Part shown: positions 26,274 through 37,169 of the stretch, one piece after another
Layout of the letters: the number at the start of each line of letters is the position of its first letter
Position numbering within the stretch: the stretch's first letter is position 1
Assembly: GCA_902785695.1 (NCBI GenBank)
Contig: CACZZQ010000001.1
Location: 155,698-219,697, forward strand
DNA: 64,000 bases
Source of the DNA: an uncultured Prevotellaceae bacterium
GTDB lineage: Bacteria > Bacteroidota > Bacteroidia > Bacteroidales > Bacteroidaceae
Reading direction: 5' to 3'
Notes under the pieces: generated by a model
Seen by the model: the letters and a program-made list of their open reading frames with translations, nothing else
The model's database searches: none
Told to the model about the DNA's origin: nothing
Program-made: the position numbers and the translations under genes

Positions 26274-28766
26274 ATGTTACGAAACCGATTCGCTTTATTG
26301 TTCCTTTTGGTAGTCTGTTCAGCAACTGCGATGGCTCAGAACCATCGCCTGTGGTATGCCCGTCCTGCCAGCCACTGGCTGGAGGCTCTGCCTGTAGGCA
26401 ACAGTCACATGGGGGCCATGATCTATGGGGGTACAGAGATGGAGGAAATCCAGTTGAACGAAGAGACTTTCTGGAGCGGAAGTCCGCATAATAACAACAG
26501 TAAGGAGTCGCTGGCAGTACTGCCTGAGGTGCGCCGACTAATTTTTGAAGGCAAGGAATTCGAGGCTTCAAAACTTATCGACAAGCACTTTATTCCTGGG
26601 CCTCACGGTATGCGTTATCTTCCACTCGGAAGTCTGAAACTGTCGTTTGGGCATAAGGATGTGCAGAACTACGAGCGCGCACTGAACCTTGGCGATGCCG
26701 TTGCCACTACCACTTATATTTATAATGGCGTGAAGTACGAACGCACGGTGTTTGCATCGCAGGCAGACAATGTGATTGTAGTGCGACTGAAGGCAGACAA
26801 AAAGGGCGCACTGGATTTTGACATCAAGTTCGACAGCCAGTTGCAGTCGAAGGTGATTCCCACGGTTGCGAAAGGCGGCAAGGGAAAGTTGAACCTTCTC
26901 TCTGCTACCGTTGAGGGCGTAGCGCAGGAAGGTATCAAGGCAGGCTTGAATGCCGACTGCAAGGTGATGATTGAGGCTGACGGCACAGTTGAAGTAGAAG
27001 ACGGAGGCCTCAGCGTGGACGATGCCACTACGGCTACACTCTATATTGTGGCAGCTACCAATTTCGTGAACTATAACGATATCAGTGGTGATGCCGAGAA
27101 AAGGAACAAGCAGACACTTGCCTCGCTAAACGGGAAGAGCTATAAGCAGTTGCTGGCCGACCATATTAAGAAGTATCAGGAGCAGTACAACCGTGTGTCG
27201 CTCACGCTGCCGAAGTCGGACAATTCAACTTTGGAGACAGATAAGCGCGTATCGGCTTTTGAGAAGGTACAGAGCGACCTTGATATGGTGTCGCTGATGA
27301 TGCAATACGGCCGCTATCTGCTGATTTCTTCAAGTCAGCCAGGCGGTCAGGCAGCTAATCTGCAAGGCGTATGGAACGATAAGATGAATGCACCCTGGGA
27401 TTCGAAATACACCATCAACATCAATGCCGAGATGAACTACTGGCCAGCACTCGTGGGTAATCTGGCCGAGACACAGGAACCCTTCTTCTCGATGATCCGC
27501 GACTTGAGTGAGACGGGTGCGAAGACTGCGAAGGAAATGTATGGCTGTAGAGGTTGGGTGGCTCATCACAATACGGACATCTGGCGCATAGCAGGCCCTG
27601 TTGACGGTACGCCCTGGGGTATGTTCCCCACGGGTGGTGCCTGGCTGACCACACATATCTGGCAGCATTACCTCTATACTGGCGACAAGCAGTTCCTGGA
27701 GAGGTATTATCCTGTGATGAAGGGTGCTGCCGACTTCCTTGTGGACTTCATGCAGGAATATCCTGCCGACGGAGAGATCAAGCAGGCAGCAGGGTGGGTG
27801 ATGACCGTTCCTACTGTGTCGCCGGAACACGGACCTCGCGGAAAAGGCACTAACGTCACAGCAGGTTCTACGATGGACAACCAGATTGTGTTCGATGTAC
27901 TGTCGCAAACCATCGCAGCTGCCAAGGTGCTGGGCAAGGACATTTCCCAGTCCTCATCGCTCATCTCTTATTTGCAGAAGCTCCCGCCTATGCAGATAGG
28001 CCGGTACGGACAGTTGCAGGAGTGGATGATTGATGCCGATGACCCTAATGACGAGCACCGGCATATCTCACACCTCTACGGCCTGTACCCCTCGAACCAG
28101 ATATCTCCCTATTCGCATCCAGAGTTGTTTACTGCTGCTGCCAACACGCTGAACCAGCGCGGCGATATGGCTACGGGGTGGAGCCTGGGATGGAAGACCA
28201 ACTTCTGGGCTCGTATGCTCGATGGTGATCATGCCTTCCAGATTATCAAGAATATGCTGAACCTGTTGCCCGATGACTCGAAGTCCCGTCAGTATCCTAA
28301 CGGACGGACCTATCCCAACCTCTTTGATGCACATCCACCCTTCCAGATCGATGGTAACTTTGGCGTGAGTGCAGGTATCTGCGAAATGCTGTTGCAAAGT
28401 CACGACGGTGCCGTTCATCTGTTGCCTGCCTTGCCCGGCGAATGGAAGGAGGGCGAAGTGATAGGCTTGCGTGCACGAGGCGGCTTCATCGTGGACGAGA
28501 AATGGAGTGAAGGTCAGGTTCAGACAGTGACCATCAAGTCTACAATTGGTGGTGTTGTGCGACTCCGCTCTTATGTCCCCTTGAAGGGAAAAGGACTGAA
28601 AGAAGCTACGGGGGCTTGTCCCAACAGCTTGCTGAAACCTGCTGATATCAGAGAACCGTTGAAGTCTGTTGAGCTGAAAGATTTCCCACTGCGCCCCTTG
28701 CAGAAGGTTTATGAATACGACGTGGAGACGCAGGCAGGCAAGGTTTATCGTTTCCAGAAACAATAA
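26274..28766 (+). CDS. GH95-type alpha-L-fucosidase / alpha-L-galactosidase
   Basis: Predicted exported glycoside hydrolase of 830 residues. A signal peptide (to about residue 21, MAQN) leads into the GH95 start LWYARPASHWLEALPVGN, with LNEETFWSGSPHNNN, the central (alpha/alpha)6 barrel segments NINAEMNYWP, HHNTDIWRIAGP and DNQIVFDVL, and FDAHPPFQIDGNFG. Characterised GH95 enzymes remove alpha-1,2-linked L-fucose or L-galactose, for instance from xyloglucan or mucin-type glycans. An L-fucose isomerase gene at the right edge of the window agrees with fucose use but is 35 kb away. Family certain, specificity open. Confidence 0.93.
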   Translation: MLRNRFALLFLLVVCSATAMAQNHRLWYARPASHWLEALPVGNSHMGAMIYGGTEMEEIQLNEETFWSGSPHNNNSKESLAVLPEVRRLIFEGKEFEASKLIDKHFIPGPHGMRYLPLGSLKLSFGHKDVQNYERALNLGDAVATTTYIYNGVKYERTVFASQADNVIVVRLKADKKGALDFDIKFDSQLQSKVIPTVAKGGKGKLNLLSATVEGVAQEGIKAGLNADCKVMIEADGTVEVEDGGLSVDDATTATLYIVAATNFVNYNDISGDAEKRNKQTLASLNGKSYKQLLADHIKKYQEQYNRVSLTLPKSDNSTLETDKRVSAFEKVQSDLDMVSLMMQYGRYLLISSSQPGGQAANLQGVWNDKMNAPWDSKYTININAEMNYWPALVGNLAETQEPFFSMIRDLSETGAKTAKEMYGCRGWVAHHNTDIWRIAGPVDGTPWGMFPTGGAWLTTHIWQHYLYTGDKQFLERYYPVMKGAADFLVDFMQEYPADGEIKQAAGWVMTVPTVSPEHGPRGKGTNVTAGSTMDNQIVFDVLSQTIAAAKVLGKDISQSSSLISYLQKLPPMQIGRYGQLQEWMIDADDPNDEHRHISHLYGLYPSNQISPYSHPELFTAAANTLNQRGDMATGWSLGWKTNFWARMLDGDHAFQIIKNMLNLLPDDSKSRQYPNGRTYPNLFDAHPPFQIDGNFGVSAGICEMLLQSHDGAVHLLPALPGEWKEGEVIGLRARGGFIVDEKWSEGQVQTVTIKSTIGGVVRLRSYVPLKGKGLKEATGACPNSLLKPADIREPLKSVELKDFPLRPLQKVYEYDVETQAGKVYRFQKQ

Positions 28767-28779
28767 ATGAAACAAATAG

Positions 28780-31068
<2,289 letters not shown>

Positions 31069-31069
31069 G

Positions 31070-31159
31070 GTGGTATACGACCTGCAAGGCCGCAAGGTGA
31101 ATGGGCTCATCCGCAAAGGCCTGTATTTCAAGAACGGACAGAAGCACATCATCAAGTAA
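31070..31159 (+). pseudogene. Detached C-terminal tail, +1 frame after the GH10-CE1 stop
   Basis: Directly after the TAA at 31066-31068, the next frame reads VVYDLQGRKVNG, then KGLYFKNGQKHIIK and a stop. This matches the C-terminal tails of exported Prevotella enzymes (a short beta-strand signal of the sorting-domain type), and the neighbouring CotH protein ends in the same style (GQEVIRPTKGIYIRNGRKV). Its stop codon overlaps the CotH ATG as TAATG, the arrangement expected if it once ended the upstream gene. A one-base indel near TTTATTAAATAAGG would rejoin it to the esterase domain. Confidence 0.7.
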
Positions 31160-33477
31160 TGAAACGAATATATCACATCTTCTTAGCCTGTCTTACAGCT
31201 ATGGCTGTTATGGCGCAACCGAAGTTCAGCCAGCCGCATGGACTCTACGACGTGAATAACCTTACAGTGGCCATGACCGGCAGCGACGCTGATGCTGTGA
31301 TCCGTTATACGACCGACGGCAGCGAACCTACCCTGAAGAGTAGCAAATACACATCACCGCTGACCATCAGGAAAACAACGCTTCTCAGGGCAGTGGAGGT
31401 GAAAGGCGATTCCCTCTCGCCTGTCGCTACGTCATCGTATATCTTTGTCAACTCTGTGCTCAGTCAGCCTAATAATCCTACTGGCTATCCTGACACGTGG
31501 GGGCAATATACACAGATGAACGGTACGGCAAAGGCTGACTACGAGATGGATCCCGAGATGACTGGCGACAGCAAACTGCGCCCAAAGATTATCGAAGGCC
31601 TGAAACAACTCCCCATCCTGAGCATCGTCTCTGACAAGGACAACTTCTTCAGTCATGAGAACGACTCTGTGAAGGGCGGTATCTATATCTTTACGGGGCC
31701 TCCCGTTGGCGACGCTACTGGTCTCGGCTGGACGCGCCCTGCCAGTGTGGAGCTCATTGGCGGTCCTCAGAACCATGACTACACGGGAACTTGCGGCGTG
31801 CGCCTGCATGGTGGCCACGGACGCTTGGCTGAGAAGAATCCCAAGCACTCCTTCCGCTTGGTCTTTAAGAAGGAATACGGTAAGAAGACGATGAAGTATC
31901 CTGTGTTTGGCGAGGATGAACCGAGTCAGTTCAACCAATTGGTGGTTCGCTGTCATTTCGGTAATGCCTGGCAGCACTGGGCCGAGGATAACCGTCAAAG
32001 GGCGCAGTACACCCGTGATGTCTGGGCGCGTAGGATACAGAAGAAAATGGGACACACCAGCGTGAATGCCCTCTACGTCCACCTGTTCCTCAATGGGATG
32101 TACTGGGGACTCTATAACATTGCCGAGCGCGTGGACGATCAGTATGGCAAGGATCATCTGGGCGGCAAAAAAAACGACATAGATGTCATCAAGATAGAAG
32201 AGGACGGCGGCAATCATATCGAAGCCAGCGAGGGCGACCTTGCAGCCTGGGAAGAGATGAATGCAGTAGCCGCCAGAGCTGCCGACGATGCCTATTACCA
32301 GAGGCTCGACACGCTGCTCGACATCGATAACTTCATTGACTATATGCTGATAAACCAGTATGCGGGCAATACCGACTGGAACCATCACAACTGGTATGCC
32401 ATACGCCGTCATAACAATGAATCGGAAGCCAGCGAGGGCTTCAAGTTCCTCTGTTGGGACAGCGAGCTGATACTGATGAATGTCAGCGAGAACCTGGCCT
32501 CGGGTGCCGTAAGTAGCGACAAGGCGGGAGCCGTAACGGCCATCTATCGCAACCTGCTGCAGAATCCTAAGTTCGCCAAACGGTATGTGAGACGCGCCAA
32601 AGAGGTCTTGACAGCCGACGGACTGCTTGGTGAGAAGTCGGTTGTTCAGGTATGGGACAGCCTCTATTACACCATTGACAAGGCACTCTATGATGAAGCT
32701 GCCCGCTGGGGCGACTATCGTCGTGATGTGCATCGCTGGCAGAGTGGGGGACGGCTCTATACCGTTGACGAGTTCTATATCCCTGAGCGCAACCGACTGC
32801 TGTATGAGTATTTCCCAAGCCGCAGCGAGAAGGTGCTTGCCGACATCCTGAGTTATGTTGACGTAGATGATTTCGAGGCTCCGGAGGAATGGGTGCCGCT
32901 GACCCCCGATATGTTCTATGTATGGGATGGTACCGGTGCTGATGCCAAACCCACGAACGATTGGAGTGTTGACTGGAATCTGAACAGACAGCTGAATGGC
33001 GGCAATGTCGTTGTAGGCTCCAACTCCGTGACCTACAATCAGTTTGCCGACCTTAGTCAGTACGACCGGTTGATAGTACGCGGTACGGGTAGTGGATTCC
33101 GTATCGTTGCCAACCGCTTGGTGAATCATGGGTCGTACAAACAGATTGTTGCAGATTTCAATGAGTGGAGTCAGTACTGGGATCCCGACTACGGCGTGCT
33201 GTCTATTCCGTTGGACGAGATTAGCCGTATGGCTGATTCACAAGGCCAGCAGCGGGTGGAAGACTTTGTACACCTGAATACGATTAAGGTGAACTCTGGC
33301 GGGCAGCTCACTGTAAAGGGCATATATCTCGTGCCGAAGAAAGAATTCACTACGGTAGAGATGGCCGCTACCGACCCTCAGCACCATCATCGGTTATATA
33401 ACATAAGCGGTCAGGAAGTAATCCGTCCTACCAAAGGCATATATATAAGAAACGGCAGGAAAGTCATTCTAAGATAA
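31159..33477 (+). CDS. CotH-family kinase-like protein with chitobiase-type N-terminal module
   Basis: Predicted exported protein of 772 residues: signal peptide (to about residue 20), a CHB_HEX_C-like beta-sandwich (VIRYTTDGSEPTLKSSKY), then a CotH domain (about 140-470). The CotH domain has RLHGGHGRLAEKNPKHSFRL, YWGLYNIAERVDDQY, NQYAGNTDWNHHNWYAIRR and FLCWDSELIL; the Asp and Asn residues are those of an atypical kinase fold. A C-terminal beta-rich region and a sorting-type tail (LYNISGQEVIRPTKGIYIRN) follow. CotH proteins phosphorylate other proteins in spore-formers; in Bacteroidetes the role is unknown, perhaps surface-protein or glycan modification. It is coupled to the xylanase gene. 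Confidence 0.88.
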   Translation: MKRIYHIFLACLTAMAVMAQPKFSQPHGLYDVNNLTVAMTGSDADAVIRYTTDGSEPTLKSSKYTSPLTIRKTTLLRAVEVKGDSLSPVATSSYIFVNSVLSQPNNPTGYPDTWGQYTQMNGTAKADYEMDPEMTGDSKLRPKIIEGLKQLPILSIVSDKDNFFSHENDSVKGGIYIFTGPPVGDATGLGWTRPASVELIGGPQNHDYTGTCGVRLHGGHGRLAEKNPKHSFRLVFKKEYGKKTMKYPVFGEDEPSQFNQLVVRCHFGNAWQHWAEDNRQRAQYTRDVWARRIQKKMGHTSVNALYVHLFLNGMYWGLYNIAERVDDQYGKDHLGGKKNDIDVIKIEEDGGNHIEASEGDLAAWEEMNAVAARAADDAYYQRLDTLLDIDNFIDYMLINQYAGNTDWNHHNWYAIRRHNNESEASEGFKFLCWDSELILMNVSENLASGAVSSDKAGAVTAIYRNLLQNPKFAKRYVRRAKEVLTADGLLGEKSVVQVWDSLYYTIDKALYDEAARWGDYRRDVHRWQSGGRLYTVDEFYIPERNRLLYEYFPSRSEKVLADILSYVDVDDFEAPEEWVPLTPDMFYVWDGTGADAKPTNDWSVDWNLNRQLNGGNVVVGSNSVTYNQFADLSQYDRLIVRGTGSGFRIVANRLVNHGSYKQIVADFNEWSQYWDPDYGVLSIPLDEISRMADSQGQQRVEDFVHLNTIKVNSGGQLTVKGIYLVPKKEFTTVEMAATDPQHHHRLYNISGQEVIRPTKGIYIRNGRKVILR

Positions 33478-33482
33478 AAATT

Positions 33483-33722
33483 GTCAAAACCGTCACTTTT
33501 CATATTAATCATCTAAATTTCCTGCCATCCGAGGATACGCCAGACGATACCATCCCGGTATTCCTCAAGGACATCATGAAGCTGTTGGCCAGGAAATTCC
33601 CCACGTTTACCATCCATAAAGGTACGGAGATTGAGCTCGGTAAAAGGCTTACTTCTATGGGGTATAAATATCATAAGATGAACAGTGGAGCGTCTTATAG
33701 GATCAAAGAGAAGGCACATTAG
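33483..33722 (+). pseudogene. C-terminal remnant of a VirE/DUF3874-like mobile-element protein
   Basis: A frame without its own start runs to a TAG at 33720-33722. From 33516 it reads NFLPSEDTPDDTIPVFLKDI and ends LGKRLTSMGYKYHKMNSGAS followed by YRIKEKAH. This resembles the winged-helix C-terminus of VirE/DUF3874-type primase-associated proteins of Bacteroidetes mobile elements, as I recall them. The N-terminal several hundred residues are absent. No database check was possible; the family is tentative but the truncation is clear. It is followed by a 19-bp inverted repeat. Confidence 0.45.
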
Positions 33723-33727
33723 AAAGT

Positions 33728-33808
33728 AAAACAAGTTGTTTTGGTGTCTTAAATGGGCCATTTCGCAACCTAAAGTGACGCGTTTTAACCACCAAAACAA
33801 CTTGTTTT
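33728..33808. repeat. 19-bp perfect inverted repeat after the VirE-like remnant
   Basis: AAAACAAGTTGTTTTGGTG (33728-33746) is repeated inverted as CACCAAAACAACTTGTTTT (33790-33808). Each arm contains its own palindrome AAAACAAGTTGTTTT. The 43-nt spacer has no gene. It may be an element end or a bidirectional transcript end. Confidence 0.8.
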
Positions 33809-34141
33809 GCATCGTGATGGAAAGTGATGGATAGAATATAACCATCACTTTTATAACTTATTGAATATTAAAGTGATATATAAAAAAGTGACGGATTCAT
33901 AAAGAAAGTGTAGACCTCCTCCATGCAAGAGTGACAAAATAAGAGGCATCCGATGAGGATGCCTTTCTTCATGTTATATGCTTTGTATGGCGGTGATGTG
34001 AAGGCAGCATCATACTCCAAATCATCTTTGATTCCCCCTGCTTTTAGACGATTGTGGAACAGATGCCGACGAACGGCTTGCTGATAACCTCTTTTAAGAA
34101 AACATTGTGTGTGGAATGAACGCTTTATGCCAATAAATGCT
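33809..34141 (+). other. Intergenic stretch before the sensor pair, no gene seen
   Basis: This stretch has AT-rich sequence with scattered AAGTGA(T/C) motifs, one hairpin annotated separately, and no plausible coding frame on either strand. Degraded remnants cannot be excluded. Confidence 0.5.
33944..33970 (+). terminator. Terminator-like hairpin
   Basis: AGGCATCC (33944-33951) and GGATGCCT (33957-33964) form an 8-bp stem with a 5-nt loop, followed by TTCTTC. It probably ends transcription from the CotH/remnant side. Confidence 0.65.
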
Positions 34142-34149
34142 TAATTTTG
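34142..34149 (+). promoter_or_regulatory. -7 element TAATTTTG of the sensor pair
   Basis: TAATTTTG ends 10 nt before the ATG at 34160, again implying a very short leader. No good -33 element is seen. Confidence 0.5.
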
Positions 34150-34159
34150 CACACAGAAT

Positions 34160-35608
34160 ATGAAGCACCTAATCTTAGCTATCCGTCAATCATTATCAGC
34201 AAGGCTTAGTCTTTGTGTTGTTGGCTTTGTGGCCATCTTTTTCATCGCTGCTCTTTTCGTGATGTTCTATTATGCACGTGCCGCTGTAAAAAAAGAGGCA
34301 TTAGATAAATCGTCGGCAGCACTTGACGGTATGATTCAACGGATAGATAACAGGCTGCGTGAGGTAGAGATGATTTCTGCCAATATGTATGCGGATGTAG
34401 AGAAAAATCTGGACGATGCTGATTCCCTACAGCAAATCACCCACAAGATGTTGGATAGTAATCCTACTATTGTTGGCTGTGCCATAGCTTTGGATCCTTC
34501 TTTCTGTCATAATAGAGACATTCAGAGGTTGCTCTGTTCTTATCGGGGCAGTGATTCCATCTCTGTGTCTGACCACTTTGGAAACCGTCCTTATACAGAA
34601 CAGGAATGGTATACGTGGCCATTCAATACTGGTGAGGCAAGATGGAGCAATCCTGAAATAGAGAACCTCAGAGGAGGGTATCCTGTTATGGGGTATAGTA
34701 TCCCTATCAGGAAAGATGAGCGTATCGTTGGCGTTTTCACAACGGCAATCTCTTTGGAGTGGCTGTCGAAGACCATAGAAGATGCCCGCCCTTCTGAACG
34801 TACCTATTGCTCGCTCATCAATCAGGATGGTACCTTTATTGTTCATCCCGATACAGCTTACCTTCAGGCAAAAACGGTCTTTCAGCTATTGAAAGAACAT
34901 CCAGATGAGAATCTGAGGCTTCTGGCTGATGAAATGTTGAGAGGTAAGACGGGCTATATGTCCGTGAGCATCTACGGCGTGGACTGCTATGTGTTCTATA
35001 AACCTTATAGGAATACTGGATGGGCTGCCAATATCGTAAGTCCGAAGGATGATGTCTTTTCCACATACCATCGGCTGCAAAAACGCATGATTGCCATTAT
35101 GATTGTGGGATTACTGGCGTTGTTGATATACTGTTGGCATATCATCCATATCCAGCTTCGCCCGCTTCGATTGCTCGACATTTCGGCACAGCGGTTGACA
35201 ATAGGTCATTTCGACAAGCCTATTGCCGACAGCTACCGTAAGGATGAGGTGGGTGCCTTGCAGAAAAGCTTCCGGGCCATGCAGCGATCCTTGGGCAGAT
35301 ACCTGAAAACGATAGAACAGCGCAGGACTGTTTTAGACGAGCAGAATGAAGCTCTGCGTGTGGCGCAAGAAAAAGTTTTCGAGGCTGACCGTCTGAAATC
35401 GGTCTTCGTGCATAATATGACAGACCAAATGGAACGGCCTGTGAGGGAAATCAACACGTTGGTGAATAGAATTTATCACGAACATTCCCATCTGAAGCAC
35501 GAAGAAGTAGTCAATATGGTGAACCAGATGACAGAGTGTACACGCACGGTGACCCACCTGCTTGACAAGACGATAGAAGTATCATTGCACAAACAAACAG
35601 AAGACTGA
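34160..35608 (+). CDS. Cache-HAMP sensor protein with degenerate HisKA and no ATPase domain
   Basis: A 482-residue membrane sensor. Helix 1 is at about 18-38, a large periplasmic double-Cache domain at 45-300, helix 2 at 310-328, HAMP at about 329-382, then a coiled coil and a HisKA-like segment at 411-475. In that segment the H-box reads FVHNMTDQMERPV: the phosphoacceptor His is replaced by Asp422, and the protein ends without any HATPase domain. It therefore cannot be a working kinase alone. The next gene, 4 bp away, is a paralog that keeps the kinase but has a shortened sensor. The two may form a heteromeric receptor. Confidence 0.87.
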   Translation: MKHLILAIRQSLSARLSLCVVGFVAIFFIAALFVMFYYARAAVKKEALDKSSAALDGMIQRIDNRLREVEMISANMYADVEKNLDDADSLQQITHKMLDSNPTIVGCAIALDPSFCHNRDIQRLLCSYRGSDSISVSDHFGNRPYTEQEWYTWPFNTGEARWSNPEIENLRGGYPVMGYSIPIRKDERIVGVFTTAISLEWLSKTIEDARPSERTYCSLINQDGTFIVHPDTAYLQAKTVFQLLKEHPDENLRLLADEMLRGKTGYMSVSIYGVDCYVFYKPYRNTGWAANIVSPKDDVFSTYHRLQKRMIAIMIVGLLALLIYCWHIIHIQLRPLRLLDISAQRLTIGHFDKPIADSYRKDEVGALQKSFRAMQRSLGRYLKTIEQRRTVLDEQNEALRVAQEKVFEADRLKSVFVHNMTDQMERPVREINTLVNRIYHEHSHLKHEEVVNMVNQMTECTRTVTHLLDKTIEVSLHKQTED

Positions 35609-35612
35609 AACA

Positions 35613-37091
35613 ATGCCATTACGTAAAGTTTACAATTCATTAGCTGTAAGACTGGGTGTCGGCATCGTACCCTTTGTCATTATTGTGTTTGTTGTGTCTC
35701 TTGGATTTCTATTTAAGTGGTCAAGAGAGATGGTGCGCCAGGAAGCCATAGAACATACCTATTATGTGTTGGACAATACATCGATGCGTGTGAATGGAGG
35801 ATTGATGCCTGATGAACAATTAGATTGCTTTGTGCTCAACTCAGAGGGGCGTTATCTTCTTCACACTGACTCTGTGAGAATGGGGAGGAAAACCATTTTT
35901 GATGATTTGAATCCAAAGACTCAGGCTGATGTCATTGCCTTAGGACATGAAATGGTGGCTGGAAAAAGCGGATATATGAATGTTGTCGTCGACGGTGAAG
36001 AATGTCTGGTGTTCTATCAGCCTTTAGAGAATACGTCCTGTAGTATTGCGCTGATTTGGAAGGAGAGCGATATCTTTCATAGTTACAATAATCTATTGTA
36101 TGTCTTGGTGCCGCTTCTTTCCATAGGGTTGCTGCTCCTGATGTATTTCCTGCGCAGAATAGTTAATTTCTTTATTGATCCGCTCAATCGCCTGGCTTGG
36201 CAGACCCGTCATATTGCCGATGGAAATTTTGATGTGTCTATGCCTACTTCTACGCGTGTGGATGCTGTTGGACGATTACAGAACAACTTTGCAGATATGC
36301 AACAGTCATTGTTTAAGTATATCAGCAATCTGGAACATGTAAACAAAGAGACGGAACGGCGTAATGAAGAACTGGCAAATGCTAATCAGCAGGCGGAAGA
36401 TGCTGTGCAGCGTCAGGTAGTATTCCTTCAGAATATCTTGCATCAGATTCGTACACCGTTAAATATCATCATGGGATTCGTCCAGGTGCTACGCGATGAT
36501 TATAAGGCCATTCCTCGTGAAGAGATGGCTACCATTACTGAGACGATGGTTCATAATTCCACTACGATTATGCGTATGGTACATATGTTGACGGCAGCAT
36601 CGGCACTCGATGTGGGAAAAGTGGTGGATTGTGAAGATAGGGTTCCATGTAATGGGGTGGCTTATGAGGCTGTAAATATACACCATCAACGGTCATCAAA
36701 GGGGAGTACACCATATGTGGTAACCAGTGTCCCTGATGATATGTATATTAACATACATAAGGAGTATTTCCTGAAAGCACTCAATGAATTGCTCTATAAC
36801 GCTGAAAAATATGGCATTGTAGAAGGTAAGGAATCAGAAGCTGTCATCACATTGAGAGTTAAGAAATGTGATAGCTTTGTGCATTTTATAGTGGAGGACA
36901 ACGGTCCTGGTGTGTCACCTGCTCATCGTGACCATATTTTCAATCAGTTTATCAAAGCCAATAGTTTCTCAGAAGGTCTGGGGTTGGGGCTCTATGTTTC
37001 CAAGCAGTTTGCCAAGATGATGGGCGGTGACTTGACTCTTGACGAAAGCTATACGTTGGGGGCGCGCTTTATACTTGCTGTTCCAGCATAG
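35613..37091 (+). CDS. Membrane sensor histidine kinase, paired with the preceding gene
   Basis: A 492-residue sensor kinase. Helix 1 is at about 17-35. The periplasmic region is short (about 40-158), with a single Cache-like lobe (VLNSEGRYLLHTDSV, GKSGYMNVVVDGEECLVFY) that is clearly paralogous to the membrane-proximal half of the preceding protein's sensor. Helix 2 is at about 160-180, then HAMP, coiled coil, HisKA with FLQNILHQIRTPLN (His277), and HATPase_c with the N-box ALNELLYNAEKYG, EDNGPGV and GLGLGLYVSKQF. All catalytic motifs are intact. No response regulator gene is adjacent, so the partner is elsewhere. Confidence 0.93.
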   Translation: MPLRKVYNSLAVRLGVGIVPFVIIVFVVSLGFLFKWSREMVRQEAIEHTYYVLDNTSMRVNGGLMPDEQLDCFVLNSEGRYLLHTDSVRMGRKTIFDDLNPKTQADVIALGHEMVAGKSGYMNVVVDGEECLVFYQPLENTSCSIALIWKESDIFHSYNNLLYVLVPLLSIGLLLLMYFLRRIVNFFIDPLNRLAWQTRHIADGNFDVSMPTSTRVDAVGRLQNNFADMQQSLFKYISNLEHVNKETERRNEELANANQQAEDAVQRQVVFLQNILHQIRTPLNIIMGFVQVLRDDYKAIPREEMATITETMVHNSTTIMRMVHMLTAASALDVGKVVDCEDRVPCNGVAYEAVNIHHQRSSKGSTPYVVTSVPDDMYINIHKEYFLKALNELLYNAEKYGIVEGKESEAVITLRVKKCDSFVHFIVEDNGPGVSPAHRDHIFNQFIKANSFSEGLGLGLYVSKQFAKMMGGDLTLDESYTLGARFILAVPA

Positions 37092-37113
37092 ACCATTAGG
37101 GATAAAGGTAACA

Positions 37114-37149
37114 ACAAGGCGGTATATCTCTTTGGACATACCGCCTTGT
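37114..37149. terminator. Bidirectional hairpin between convergent genes
   Basis: ACAAGGCGGTAT (37114-37125) and ATACCGCCTTGT (37138-37149) form a perfect 12-bp stem between the convergent kinase and DUF349 genes. There is no long T-run on either strand. Confidence 0.7.
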
Positions 37150-37169
37150 ATTGCCTTGTGCTGGCTTGC

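Noticed and set aside
31432-33129. 565-codon open frame antisense to the CotH gene
   Set aside because: It lies opposite a clearly coding frame with domain matches; the antisense translation has no family features.
33513-33848. 111-codon minus-strand frame over the VirE-like remnant
   Set aside because: The plus-strand frame gives a meaningful winged-helix-like sequence; the minus frame crosses the inverted repeats and has no similarity I can recognise.
33970-34120. Insertion-sequence remnant in the spacer before the sensor pair
   Set aside because: Short translated pieces looked vaguely transposase-like, but no catalytic motif, terminal repeats or target duplication could be shown.
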